Shown here: positions 32,601 through 44,983 of the stretch, piece by piece | How the letters are laid out: each line of letters opens with the position of its first letter | Numbering within the stretch: position 1 is the first letter of the stretch | Origin: Symsagittifera roscoffensis | Lineage: Eukaryota; Xenacoelomorpha; Acoela; Convolutidae | Direction of reading: 5' to 3' | DNA: 64,000 bases | Assembly (NCBI RefSeq): GCF_963678635.1 | Contig: NC_087070.1 | Coordinates: 13,240,539 to 13,304,538 of the forward strand | The notes under the pieces: generated by a model | The model's database searches: none | Told to the model about the DNA's origin: nothing | Seen by the model: only the letters and a program-made list of their open reading frames with translations | Position numbers and translations under genes: made by a program

Positions 32601-35338
32601 AAAACCACGAATTGTTTGAAAATGAAACATTTTGGATCGAATTGTCTTACATGAATTCTTTATAATTTTCCTTTTTTTTTTTACATATGTACAACAAACG
32701 GAGGGAGTTCATTTGTAGTTTTATTAAATTTTTTCATTTGAATAGTCTAATTTTTTTTGTTTGTTTTTGTTAGATTGTTTTGTTACTCTGTAACAAGACA
32801 AAATCATTTTTTGGTAAAGTTAACACAAACGTTTTTATAAATAACGAAAATTTAGAGTGGTCTTAGGCGATGCAGAACACCAAGAACCTGGTTTTGATCA
32901 ATACCAATACCAGGGACCTGGTTTTGAACAATATCAATACCAGGAACCTGGTATTGATCAATACCAATACCTGATTCTTTCAATACCAATTTTCACGGTA
33001 TTGAACTCCCTGCTTCCGTCTAGTCGCTCGCAAGTAAGCATCTTATCGTGTCGGGTTATCACGATAAGAGGCTTCATTTTTCACGTGTGCATCTTCGTCT
33101 GTTTCTCGTCTGGTTAATTCGGTTGTATCTCTCGATTCTGTTTTATTGTCCTTTGTTGGTCTAAATGCCGTTCTGTAACATTCGCCCAAAAGTAAATATC
33201 GACGGGAAAAAAAAGCTAGGCTCTAAACACGACTGGCTAGCATCTAAACACAGCTCTACATGCTTTTCACCGTTTTTGCCAAAGCCAGTTTTTTTGGTGA
33301 TCTGTCTAAAATCAGGTCGACAAAAACCGTTACTGTTTTCGGCTTCGATCAGAACGCTCTAATAATTTTAATTATATGCAAAAAAGTGAGCTCATGGCTG
33401 GGTCTCAGTATTGCCAGACCACGAGGTTACTCCTAAAAATAGGCTACTACTTATAATATATTACAATTAATTTCATTCAGTAGATAAAAATGATCATCTC
33501 CATCGAAGATAGATCAACCCTTTCCCCAACTCATAGCTTCTTATGATCTGAAAACAAATTCGGTTTTAATTAAATTCAACTCAAGACCTTCCGGGAAGCT
33601 AAAAATTGTTAAAATAACGAGTTAAAGTTCTCTCCCGAGACCATTCCTGATTCTGGAATCCGGAGAAATAACGTTCTTATTTCTTCTGGAAAGGCTGGAC
33701 ACGTCGTCCCAACACCCTTCCTGGTTCTTGTGAACTGCTCTGTAACGATTAAAGCGGCACAATCATTACAATTGGGAGTGCTTACTGACAATTTTTAATC
33801 ACAATATCAATCTTCTGTCGTTTTCCCGTTGTTTTTGTCACTGAGACTTCTCTCCTTCTGATTTCGCAGTTGCGAAATAATCAAAGGTTATGTGTCTTTC
33901 ACGTCCGAATGCAAAAATTAAAAATTAGCATGTCAGTCAAAACTAACCCTTCCCGATTTGTCTGATTGTTCAATTAACGTCACTAATTCATGAAGATCAT
34001 CAATCTTCTCGGTTCCAATAATAATTCGAATGCGAAATTGGTTTTTGACCCTTCTGGTCGAATTTCACATACTCCCCAGACAACCCGGTCAATTTCCTCA
34101 ATGAGTCCTGTAGTCTTCATTAACATGGTACAGTGCCATCGAAAAGAATAAACAAAATGCATGAAATCACTCTTATCTAAGTCATATCGACTTATTGCAG
34201 AACATAAATGGCTACTTTATCATAGCTACTTTATCATGCTACTTTATTATAGCCTTCCAACTTCTTTCACTAATTTGCTTTTTCGAGTATATAATTTAAG
34301 ATAAAACATTTTTTCTGACTTCCAACGTCTATGTCCCGATTTAAAACTTTTTCTTCTAGGTTTAAAAAGTGTTAGGACGCAGGGCAGTCCTGCCAACCAA
34401 CAAACTAAAACTATCCTACTATGCCTGTTCCCTTCGGAAATTTAGTTGCTGCTTGTCCTGAATATTAAAATTAAGGAAATCGAGGGTTAGAAGGAACAAT
34501 GAAATAATCTCCCTTGTCAAGAGATTTTTCAAGCCATTCATGTCACCACAAAGTGATCAGTCGTCCTAATTGATTAAAAACAATCATGCAGGGTGGAATA
34601 TTTTAATATACTCTCCACTGAAGCCTTTCTAAAAAAATAATAAGTGTCTCTAAAGCCACTAACTAAAAACATAATGCAATTTTATAAATGCAACAAACTC
34701 TTTATTCTTCAAGACTCAACTAAATGTTTTCTCTTCAGTTTCAATTGCAAACTTAGTAGTTTTTCATTTGAATTTTGAGTCCCACTGGCGTATACCATGA
34801 ACTTCTTTCCCAGTATCGATTCTAATTCGTCTTTGGTTCTCTCTGAAACTGCTGAGAACATTTTGCAAATTCTCATTAGTCTTACGCATTTTGGAACTGA
34901 GAAGGCTTGATCCACGATCGTTCTCGTATTTTTCACATCCACCGCTACAAAAGGCACTGGGTATCTGCTCTTGCACATTGGAGCTAAATTAGATCCCACC
35001 AACTATCTCGCTCCCGTTGGTCTACGATAGGTTTCACTGTGCCGGATGTTCATTTTTGCCTCAATCGCTTCTCTTCACCTTCCAATATACTTTTGCTCGG
35101 TTTGCAAAACTCCCGGAAACACTTCTACACTGATGGTCGTGACCATCTCATGCTTTTGTTCTAGATTCAATAGTGACTCTTAAGAACCAATTATGCCATT
35201 GAACCCTAGTGCAGTCACTAGATTCACCTCGGTTCCTCCATGGCAATCTGCAATAAATTCTGTTTCCGTTTTTGCTTTCATCACAATGTTCCCAAACAAT
35301 ATCGTCAATCGCTTGTGTTTTTTCTCAAGGATCTTAGC
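29630..35338. repeat. tandem junction unit T3 (about 5.7 kb)
   Basis: Same contents as T1 and T2, but with two satellite units and without the 17-base filler at its right end. That accounts for the whole length difference. At 35,338 the sequence continues without a break into the rest of Element C, so T3 holds the original right-hand edge. Parts: plus LTR 30,429-31,311, satellite 31,057-31,579, minus LTR 33,174-34,069. Confidence 0.9.
31057..31579 (+). repeat. 268-bp satellite in T3, two units
   Basis: Only two units are present. The first has the junction-type start (GACAATAACG) and the second ends in GTTACATAACAAGAC as in T1 and T2. Loss or gain of two units by unequal exchange would explain this. 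Confidence 0.92.
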
Positions 35339-36300
35339 GCAATCCAGAACTCCACAGATGTGACCTTCCAGTCCACAGACTTCTGCCAGACAGCTACCAG
35401 GTTTGACCCAGTCCTCTGGTCCCCAGCCAGGCAACTCTACGTTGCCTTCTCCGTTGCTCTTAGAGGCTGTCATCATCAAATTGTAAATGATGTTCAGGTC
35501 ACGCAAATTACAGTCTGATATCAGCCCCCTCTGCACGTCTTGTGTCGCATGCAGTATCGAATTGGCGTTAGGACTCGGACACCATGATGGTTTCATCAGT
35601 TCCCACACCACCATCAACTCGTTCTTAGAAATTCGTCCGAGAATCCCAACCCGAACTCTACTCGTTCGTCGGATTCTGGCACTGAAGGTGCAGTCACCAT
35701 TCCCTCCAAGAATAGTCCCAACTTGGTCTGCTGATTAGTCGCGCTTCTTAATGTTACATTTCTTGACACCCAGAATTTTAGCAACAATGCTTGCTTGTAG
35801 TCAAAGAAGCAATCGCGTATGTCTTCAATTACGAAAGTTTTCTACGCCATCCCTATGATTCCGGATACGTAACTGAATGACTTCTTCGTGATCGGTCCAC
35901 AGTATTCACTGGACTTCGGCAGTGCTCCCATAGATTCTTCCACAGGCTCCTTCTTGTTCACGCGCATCGGCTTGTTCTGATGGATGTCCAAAAGTGCTAA
36001 TAAGAGCAAGGCTTTCGCTCGTTCATCACCATCTCTTAGCATCTTGACACAAGTGTTCAATGCAGGCATTGATATCTGTTCTATCATGAACCGGATGAAA
36101 CAGAGAGCGTCTCTCCGCTTCACGCACGCTACTGCTGCTCCCTCTTGGGTTATCAGATCTCTCATGCTCGTCATCAGGAATACCTTTTCTTGCTTTGACA
36201 TTTTCCTTTCCTGTGAATCATAATCCCCGCGAGTCAGTCCGATCATACACCAGACGAACCGCAGCTGTAATTCAGTTCTCACGTAAGGTACTGCTATCAG
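34709..36300 (-). pseudogene. region X, C-terminal half, Element C
   Basis: Shows PYVRTELQLRFVWCMIGLTR, ACVKRRDALCFIRFM, YVSGIIGMA, MKPSWCPSPNA, GSCLAEVCGLEGHIC, DCHGGTEVNLVTALGF and FSVPKCVRLMR, each matching Element 1 and D. The last quarter present in D (MPWFRANMTAWLYE to the Cys tail) is not recognised here. Fossil copy. Confidence 0.65.
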
Positions 36301-39300
36301 AGCGTTTATCTTCGGCGTGGTCCTCATTTCTTCTTCGAAGTACCGTAACACTACTGCTTTCCATAGATGGCTCACCGTTTGCTCGATCGTCTCTGCCTGC
36401 ATCTCAGACGATGCTAGAGTCCCATATGCCTTGTGCTTGAGGGTGGTGCCTTGCATCATGGTCTCCAGATAACCTTCCATGGCACTTTTGTCTTCCAGAG
36501 CCATTAAGTGTCCTCTGGCCGAGTTTTTGTACTCCAACATCTCCATGTATCCAAAGGCGGGTTCATCTATTGATACAGTCTCCGACAGTGTCAGTCGGTT
36601 ATGTTCCCTTCGGACTAGCTGTCCAACGACACTCCCCTTTCCGTGGTTCATGGGAGACGGTTTAAAGTCTTTCATGACACACTCTCCACATAGGCTGACT
36701 ATTTCCATTTCCAATGTTGCTCCAGTCAGAGTGCGGTCGCTCCTTTTGGTTTTGTAACTCCTTGATCTTAATCCTGCCATGAGAATGGGTGGCATCATCG
36801 CTATGTCAGCCAATCTCCTGTATGCGCCAGGCAATCAATCATCACCCTGTCCCATGTGCATGGTTTCCTCGACGTGTTTTTTTTGGCTGAATTGACAGCT
36901 TTTATCGAGATTTCGGAATCCACCTTTGTTTTTCCCGCTTTACTCAGTTTCACTTTGCTGCCAAGCTTCATTTCCTTTTCATTATTACTGTCAATCACCA
37001 TTTTGATCGCATCGTTCACTTTCGGGTTCTTGATAGATACACTACTTCTTCTTTGTCTTCTTGCGGCGTCATCATTATAGGAGAGTTTGCCTCACTTTCG
37101 TCAGAGGCCGAGTCAATTAGTAGCTCGCTCAAACTCCCTTCACAGTCGTCGAGTTTGTCAAAAACTTCCCGCATTAGTGGTCTGTTGAGACCTATTTTCA
37201 AAATATACTGGGTCCTGTAGCTCTGAACTACTGTCCAGACCTCTTCCATGAAGGTTACTCTGTCCATACTGCATCCCGTCCTATTTTCGTGGTCTCTATG
37301 ATGAACTCCCCACCCTTCTTCGGGCAACGTTCTCAAAAAAGGTACTCTGGCATTGCCTTCTATTCTTTTTCTCCTTTGTGATTCCATCAAGAAGTTCTTT
37401 TCGGTGTTTTTAGAATTGCTCGGAGAGCTGCTCTCTGGCAAGTTCTTTTTCACTTCCATAAAGGCCGACGGGGGTTCCAGTGTAGAAGTTCCCTCGTCTC
37501 CCGGCTCAGTCGTCGCTTCCAACGTATCCGTGCCGTTTTCAAAGTCGCTGAGGAAGTTGATGTCCAGGCTGCACATCCCTCCTGTTGAAGCCTTATCGTC
37601 CTCCTTCTCGGCCTGACCGGGATCCTGTTGCATATGTTCTACCGATTGACGTCTTCCTTCCTGTCCATCGTCTCGTTTTGGATAATTTCTTGAACTTAAG
37701 GGCCCTTGCTGTTCATCCCTTGTTCCATCTGGAAATTTCGGTACAACTAGCCTGCCAGCTGACTGATCTTCTTCCTCTCCGTGAACTACCTTGACTTCTT
37801 CACAGCCGGAGGGTGCAAGCTTGGTTATAGTCTGTAGTGTTCCGCCCACCGTAACCCTGGTTTTACGCTCGTTAAGATTAGGGAGGCTTCTGGTAAGTCT
37901 GCCTTGCCTCTCATAACGATCGGGGCTAGATCCAGTTTTGCCCAATCCTCGTCAAATCCTTGTCCGGGCTTCGGGGTCGCTGTATTGTTCATTCGTCTGC
38001 TCGTTGTTTCGTCCGTGTGGGCAAACTGCGTATACTCCAGCACTGCGGCGTTTCTGCCCACAAAAGACGGTTCCATCATCTCAGAGAATTTCGCTACCCT
38101 CCTTTCATTAGGTTCAAAGGCTCTGAACCTAGGGCTTGTACTACGGAGTCTGCTCTGAGCAACATCCTTCTAATCAAAGGTAATTCGGGGATCTCTTCTT
38201 AAAGTCACCCCAGCCTTTCGTTTCTTCCCTCAATTTATGGTATTCTGCAGTCAGTCGAGGAATTCTTGTGGCTTCACCGTTTGTCTTATTGTAGGGCCTT
38301 AGATTCCAGATCTTCGTGAATACCTCGATGTGCCCTCTATCCACTTCTCCCATCCTGTCACGTAAGTGATCATCAAAGTTTATGACGGTCATCTCCGACT
38401 CTGATATCTTCGCGAATAACACGTCCTCACTCATCAATTCTCGTAGTGCGTGTTGTTCACACCAAATAAGTGCACTTCAGTCCACTGCTGATATTAGGTT
38501 CAGGTGCAACACCGACTTCCTGTATGCTTTCACCTTAAGGTCAGGGAACGCAAACGTGACTGCTGGTCCATAGATTACCGTCACAAACTCTGTGGCTCCC
38601 CTGATCAATGCTAGGGGATCGGTCCTCATAGCTAAGCTCAGATCAGTTAGCAGGGGCATGCCCCCAGCCCCAGCAAGACGTTGCACGTCTTCCTCATTCT
38701 GAATCGTCTCATCCTCTCCTGTTTCAAAGCGATTCTGCTGCAGGAGGTATTGGATAAGAGTATGTCGCAGATCTCTTCTCTTAGTCCAGGAATCGGTGGG
38801 TCGCTTCACGCCAAATCTCCTCGCGTTCTCCCTCATCTGCTCCGGGTAGCGTGTCAGATTCATCAATCCCCCCAAGTTTCCGTGTGTTATAGCAATTAAC
38901 ATTGGAAGTCCATCTAATCGCAAATTCTGCATTCCTTCAGTGAGCAGTATCGCTAGTCCTCTCACGAAGGTCTCTGCTCCAAACGTCACGAACAGAGCAA
39001 ATAATTCAACAATCGATACTTCGACGATTTCTTTTATCAGGTATCGAGAAAGCGATGGGTAAACTTTGGCTCCTAACCCTTCTGGCTCCTAACCCATCTG
39101 GCTCCTAACCCTTCCAGCATACTGTCAGTCTGGTCAAAGCCTTCTTCTCCCTTCACATTCTGTCCAGGGTAAGCTTCCAGGGTAACTTGGCGCACTCTAT
39201 TTACGAACTCGGCTGATTTCTCTTCAGCATTTTCGGCCAGGCTTACCTCTTTCACCAGGTAGGCGTGGATTTTCCTGATCATCACTGGGCCTCGCTCGAA

Positions 39301-39650
39301 AGCGTCCGCGTCCAATGCGGCTATTCGAGGGGTCAAAAGCAGCCACTAGCCTCTGGTTTCGTTCTCAGGACAATCGCTTCCAAGGGAGCTCTCTTTCTCC
39401 TTCCTCGTTTACTTCCATTCCTCGGAACCATTAGTCGTTTGACATCGCTACGATTACTCGATGGTCAACGTCAATTCCTGGTTTCAGTTTAAGCTGTTGG
39501 CTGAAGTTGGACAGTTCCAATCCCAGTACTTCGTCTAACACTAACATGTGCAGCGAATGGTCCTTAAATCCTCGCATAGCATTCGAGTTGTCAGACCATA
39601 CCGCAGGTAATTCCGCCCTAAGTGGTCTTAGGTTCTCCATCAATTCCGCG
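36301..39650 (-). pseudogene. region X, N-terminal half, Element C
   Basis: Conserved blocks: DEVLGLELSNFSQQLKLKPG near 39,500, TVIYGPAVTFAFPDLKVKAY near 38,560, WNLRPYNK near 38,290, the acidic middle with LPESSSPSNSKN and FLRTLPEEGWG near 37,330-37,430, a basic Lys-rich stretch near 36,900, and SETVSIDEPAFGYMEMLEY near 36,560. The order is the same as in Element 1. Fossil copy. Confidence 0.6.
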
Positions 39651-40621
39651 ATGTAGGGCAGAGATGATCACATCAAATTTCCCTTCCGAGAGAAACGCCA
39701 CCAGAAACGCGTATACAAACTTCATTCCACCCGGGAGATTTGTATATCCCGGAGACAGAACAAACACGGCTCTCGGTGTTATCTTGGTGAATGCACCTTC
39801 TTTCAGGGGTCCACTACTTCATCCATTGATTCGAGGATATCCTTTATAGCTGGCCATACAACGTCTTCGGCCGTCGTAGGATCTCTGAGTCTGCTCAGAA
39901 AACCCCTAATGTGTAGATGGTCGTTCATGTAAAAACGATTGTGATTGGGTTCATTTCTGTCTGTCGTTGTCCGCCGATTGCCATTGACACCGACTGCATT
40001 AGGTTCAGTTCGACCGCTGCCAACATTATAACGTCAGGTCAAAAGAGAGACTTGGAGGTATGCACGAAGTCTGAGTGAGCGACTATCATAATCTTTGCTT
40101 TTTCTCATTTCTGCTTTGTCATACGCTGCAAAGATTGACTCGTCTTTCCTAATTGTCTTCATTCCACCATATCTCTCAACATCGCCTTTTTGAGTCACTT
40201 GTTTTGGGTACGCTCTTTCCTTTACATGACCTGGGGGTGCTCGTATCTGCCTGAACATTTTCACGTGTTGTCCTATTGGTGCCCTCGTTATCAGGAATCG
40301 TCCAGGTCTCTCTTCTCGATTCCCTTGGTCGTGATTCAGTTTCACGTCTTGTAACGGTCTTGCATTCATTGGACCCATTGTATTGTTCTAGGGCAGTCCC
40401 TCTAGGTCGGCAAACTTCAATGCAGTTGTAGAGGTGAAGTTTATGCCAGCTGCTATCAACCAGTCCACGCCTGCAATCGAGTACAGTCCGTTGACGGATA
40501 GTCTCGCTCCATTCAACATCCTCATTGCATCTGCTGCAAGCCTTACCGTCTGAAGGTTCAATTTCATCAGGTCCTGTTTGTATATATGCCAGGGAGAAGG
40601 TATGGGCCTCGACCACATCAA
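39651..40621 (-). pseudogene. second SGNH-like domain, Element C
   Basis: YSIAGVDWLIAAGINFTSTT (near 40,450) corresponds to YRIPGVDWLLAEQEQFSSAT of Element 1. MFRQIRAPPG and the ERYGG-K segment correspond to MYRQFAKPPC and KRYGKLK. A NDHLHIRGFLSRLRD piece near 39,900 corresponds to the GSNDHLQSSGLLSRL block. The pattern supports a conserved but divergent domain. Fossil copy. Confidence 0.45.
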
Positions 40622-40959
40622 AGAGCTCCTGTCTGGTCGTCGCTCCTCTCGGCTGGTAGTCGTTGTCTCTGATCTTGTCTCTGATCTCGAGGTGCTTGTC
40701 GTCTCGCGGTCGTCGGATTGACAGGTCCTAAGCTTCGTCTTGGATGAATGGTTCTTCTTATTGGCGCTTCTCGCAATCGATCCTGTACATAGAGCTTTGC
40801 GGCCTGTAAATCACTGCTGGGACCGTTCCTAGACGTGTTTCTAGGTTAGGGGGCACAAAGGTTGAAATTGCCGGCTTGTTCGTAGTTTCTTCTTTCTTTA
40901 GCCCTCCAGTGTCAAAGAGCTCGAGTTCCATTTTATCCAGTCGCTCCTGGAAGAGTCAA

Positions 40960-41520
40960 TTCATCCTTATACTTCGATATTATCAAAGTGGATTCCATCA
41001 GTGTTTAGTCTGGCCTGATCCATAGCTCTCAGCTGGTGTTCAATGTCCATAAGGATCACCCGTCTAGCATTCCGACTTACCAGATTTCTCAGTATGTTGT
41101 TCCACCTGATGACTCCTACATTATATCTTCTTCCTGTCGATGTCAACGTTTTCGTACTCATGGGTACGGTGCAGATAGTCTGAACCGCGCACTTGAATTT
41201 CTGCCAGAGAGTAGTGAATAGGCACTACATCATCGACTCCCATTGTGCCTCTTCCTCATCTGAGCCTCTAGACACATTGCTCGTCCCTATTAGGATCATT
41301 ATGTTAGGGATCCCCCCGGGGGGATACATCAGCTCCACCATTCGAAATAGCTGGGCTATCGTTGCACCTCCAAAGGCCATCACCGTAGTGATCCAGGAGG
41401 TCCTCAGGTTCTGGAGTATTCTCACCAAGCTGTCACCCAGTATCAGATGTGATGTCCCAAGTGGTGCTTGCTGCAGTTTTACTGCTGGTTTCCAAGTCGA
41501 TCGGTTGAAGTAGGCTCGTG
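40960..41520 (-). pseudogene. SGNH/GDSL-type hydrolase domain, Element C
   Basis: Block I SHLILGDSLVRIL (GDS near 41,430), FGGATIAQLFRMVEL, a block III equivalent in LIGTSNVSRG, NILRNLVSRNARRVILMDIE and block V TDGIHFDN near 40,983-41,003. The DGIHF block fits the catalytic Asp/His motif of SGNH hydrolases. Same order and spacing as in Element 1. Fossil copy. Confidence 0.75.
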
Positions 41521-41983
41521 AATCCGTGCCCGGAACTCCTGTGAAGTAAATCTTCACCTGGTTGTTCTTCTGCACGTCAATCACTCGGGACACTTTCTTC
41601 ATCGGCATTTCTCGTATCTTCCTGTCTGGGACCTTAGAGCTCTTTGATGGTAACGTTGTATCACTAAATCCCGTTCTCGCCATCGTCTCTTGGGACAGTT
41701 TTACTCTGCCCGTATCATCTATTGTTCCATAGGGTGCAGTCACACCGGAACCTGGCGCATTCCTATTAGCGACCAACCGTCCAGCTGTTTCTATCATTTT
41801 TCTCACTGTTTGCTCCACGACTGGGTCACCTAGGGTGTCACTCGGGTCCGGAATGTTACCCTCCCTGTCGTAGTTGGGGGTCACACCTCCGTTTTCTGAC
41901 TTAGTTCGCGAGGTGTCAGGAGCTCCATCGGGGACTGCCCACGAGGAACATTACTTGCAGGTATTACTTTTTCCACTGCCGCG
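41521..41983 (-). pseudogene. region upstream of the SGNH domain, Element C
   Basis: Polar coding-like sequence with no recognised fold (KKVSRVIDVQKNNQVKIYF matches the SRVVDIRKN segment before the SGNH domain in Element 1). It ends at the run of Ns, so the coiled coil is not visible. Confidence 0.5.
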
Positions 41984-42183
41984 NNNNNNNNNNNNNNNNN
42001 NNNNNNNNNNNNNNNNNNNNNNNNNNNNNNNNNNNNNNNNNNNNNNNNNNNNNNNNNNNNNNNNNNNNNNNNNNNNNNNNNNNNNNNNNNNNNNNNNNNN
42101 NNNNNNNNNNNNNNNNNNNNNNNNNNNNNNNNNNNNNNNNNNNNNNNNNNNNNNNNNNNNNNNNNNNNNNNNNNNNNNNNNNN
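41984..42183. other. sequencing gap (200 N)
   Basis: A run of exactly 200 Ns, a typical placeholder for a gap of unknown size. Element C's missing gag-pol and the body belonging to the LTR fragment at 42,184 would both have to lie here, so the true gap may be many kilobases. Confidence 1.
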
Positions 42184-42699
42184 GATTACGGGAGCGGAGG
42201 CTTGGTCCCCCAGAGACTGTTGTATGTGAAGGGACTATATAAAACTGACTTTGTAGCTACTTGGATGTCGTAAAACTCTGAATTAACACCGGTATAATTT
42301 GATATTTTAGAATATGAGTAGCTAGAAAGAGGAAAGGGTCAATCCATCTCCAATGGAGTTAATATAGAACTGTCACACAAAAACATATTAAAATAGGGTA
42401 TTCGAGCCGTGTATTCGAGCCGTGTTTTTAATAGCAATCATAGAGTCTGAGGATCCGAGACTCAGCTATGTGGTTGTATTCGCATGTAAACGAAAACTGA
42501 TCAAAAGTCGTTTGACTGATGGCCTAAAAATAGTAACTTTACTTTTTACTTTTACTTAGCCCTAAACAGACCAGAAAATCAACTGGCAAGGTCGAGACGG
42601 CGAAAAACGAGTAGGATTAAGGTAACTGACGCCTGCCAGTCGTTAATAGGTACTTTTTCTACGCTCCGTCGCTGTGTAGTATTTGGGCGAATGTTATAT
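42184..42699 (+). repeat. plus-strand LTR fragment right of the gap
   Basis: Begins GATTACGGGAGCGGAGGC, equivalent to about 18,300 of the Element 1 LTR, includes the TATA box (42,236-42,242), and ends GAATGTTATA near 42,698. It is clearly related to the Element 1 LTR but diverged, with a short local duplication (TATTCGAGCCGTG twice). The start lies in the gap. Confidence 0.8.
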
Positions 42700-43137
42700 G
42701 TTCCAATAGAAATTCGAATGCGAAATTGCATTTTGACCATTGTGGTCGAATGTCACATTCTTACATTTCTGAGAAGTTTTCCGGTTGCAATCGAAAATTT
42801 GAAAATTTAAAATTCTAGAATACTCCGACCCTCTTTTTCATAACGAACTTAGTGCTAACGTTCTTAACGTCCCTTTTTGTTTGTGTCAATCCGGGGTGAT
42901 GGCACACCACATGTTTCGCTTAAGCTAGCTATCATGTGGGCTAACAAGTGGGTTAAGTTAGTAAGTTAGTAGGCGAGCAAAAGTACCTTTGGCTGTCGGG
43001 AGAACTGCTCGCAGAAACTGGTTACCGTTTTTTAAGCAATAGTTGACCAGTCTTGGTGTGTTTTCATGAATAACCAGGTTTTAATTAAAGCCAAAAAAAA
43101 CGGCCGAAACAATCCTTGTTGACAGAATGTCCAATTG
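42700..43137. other. LTR scrap and unclassified DNA between two LTRs
   Basis: About 42,700-42,765 matches the 5' end of a minus-strand LTR (TTCGAATGCGAAATTG and GGTCGAATGTCACA). From 42,766 to 43,137 I see no gene and no similarity to the elements. It may be original host flank or another element's remains. Confidence 0.5.
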
Positions 43138-44059
43138 TAACATTCGCCCGGAGGATACATTTCGGCGCAAAATAAAACTAAGTCCTAAGACGACTGACTA
43201 ACGTCTAAACAGAGCTTTACATGCTTTTTACCGTCTCTACCAAGCCAGTACTTTTCGGTGGTCTTTTCTAACATCGGGTCGACAAAAAACGTTACTGCTT
43301 TCGGCTTCGGTCAAAACACTCAAATTAACTAGATTACATGCAGAAATAGTGAGCTCATGGCTGGGTCTCAGTATCCCCAGACCACGAGGTCACTCCTAAA
43401 AACAGGGCTACTACTATTTATTATATTACTATTATTTTTGTTCAGTAGATAAAAATCATCATCTCCATCGAAGATGGATCAACCCTTTCCCCCAACTCCT
43501 AGCGTCTCATCTTTATCAAAATGAATCTAGTTGTTAATTAAATTCAAATCAGGACATGACAGGAAGCTAAAAGTTTATATAATAGGATAAAAGTTTCAGT
43601 CCCGAAACCCTTCCGGATTCTTGAATCCACTGAATCAAGCACGTTAAACTTGACTTCTCCGTAATCCGGAAGGCTATCTTTCACCCTTCACCGTTGTTCG
43701 CAACGGCCTTGCAACTATTGTAGCGACACAATAGTTGCAACTCGGAACGTTCTCTATCAGCTCCGTGATTTGTTGTCGTTTTTTATCACGATTTCCGTTC
43801 TTCTCGCAATCGCAGCTAATGTTCTTCTGTTGCTTTTCAACTTTTCTGCCAAAATGGCCATTTCTGACGTTTCTCAGAGATCTTACGTAATCACTTCGAA
43901 ATTTTAAAATTTAGCAATTTCCGAATCCTTCAACCTTCACGTTTTGTTCCATCGTTCGAATAACGTTCTTAATCCTTCAAAATCACTAACTCGGAAGGCT
44001 CGCTGCTAAAATGACTAAACTGCAGAGATTGCTTTTTTCCATTCTGGTCGAATATCACA
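43138..44059 (-). repeat. LTR of Element D (922 bp)
   Basis: On the minus strand it starts TGTGATATTC and ends GAATGTTACA. The purine-rich GGGGAGTG tract lies outside its start, and TG...CA with inverted termini match the other LTRs. A long hairpin lies at 43,709-43,740. Similarity to the Element C LTR is moderate. Confidence 0.75.
43709..43740. promoter_or_regulatory. U3 hairpin in the Element D LTR
   Basis: Perfect 13-bp stem TTGCAACTATTGT / ACAATAGTTGCAA around a 6-base loop. It sits about 320-350 bp from the LTR start, near the place of the different hairpin in Element 1's LTR. Confidence 0.6.
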
Positions 44060-44983
44060 CACTCCCCGGATAGTCCGGTCAATGTCCTCATCGAATCACG
44101 CAATGTTCGTAAAAAAGATACAGTGTCATCGAACAGAATTTACAAAATGCACGAAATTACTTTTATCCACGTCACATCGACTCACTGCAGAATATAATTG
44201 GCATCATACCACATCACTATAGCCTTCAAACTCTTTCATTAATCTGCACATTGAGGATATGACTTAAGATAAAACATTTTTTCTGACTTCCAATGTCAAT
44301 GTCCCGATTAAAACTTTTTCTTTTAGGTTTAAAAGGTGTTGGCTTGCAGGACAGTCCTGCCAACCAACAAGCTAAAATTATCCTACTATGCTTCTTCCCT
44401 TCGGAAATCATGCTTGTTATTGTCCTGAATATTAAAACTAAGAATCTCTGTGGTTAGAAAGAACAATGAAACAATCTCCCTCTTCGAGAGATTACCCAAG
44501 CCTTCCATGCCACCACAAAGTGATCAGTTCTCCTAGCTGATTAAAAACAGTCATGTAGGCTGGAACATTTAAATATACTCCTTCACTTAAGCCTTTCTAA
44601 ATGAATAGTAAGTGAGCGTCTCTAAAGCCACTCAACTAAAATCAAAATGCAAATTTATAAATGCAACAATTTCAAAGCTCAACTAAATGTTTCAGTTTTC
44701 AATTACAAATTGGTTGCTTGGTTTCTCACTTGAGTTTTTTCACACACATAAAACAATTCTGAGTTTTAACTTTCTCTTCATCACTCCTTTGTTTTCTTCC
44801 TTTTTCGTCGTTTAGAAGTTCTAAAACTTCTAAATTCTTCTATTTTTCGTCTCTTTTTTCATCTTGCTTTTCGGTCATTCGTCAATGTTCCATTTCTTCC
44901 TCCTGTGATACTGACTCTGCACTCTCAGTTTCCGTATCTTGCAACACGTCGTTAGCTATCCTGACACTGCTGGAAGCCGTCCT
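44060..44983 (-). other. 3' UTR of Element D
   Basis: AT-rich with no gene seen. Its central part is similar to the Element C 3' UTR (for example the GGCAGGACTG and AAGTTTTAATCGGG neighbourhoods in reverse complement). Confidence 0.6.

Larger units (their letters stand above)
33174..41983 (-). mobile_element. Element C: partial giant LTR retrotransposon, accessory part and tail
   Basis: On the minus strand, from right to left: the SGNH domain, second SGNH-like domain, region X, 3' UTR and LTR. Gag-pol is missing because the copy runs into the sequencing gap at 41,984. It is decayed, with well over ten interruptions. It is closer to D than to Element 1. The left part coincides with tandem unit T3. 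It confirms independently that the SGNH and X parts end in an LTR. Confidence 0.75.
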
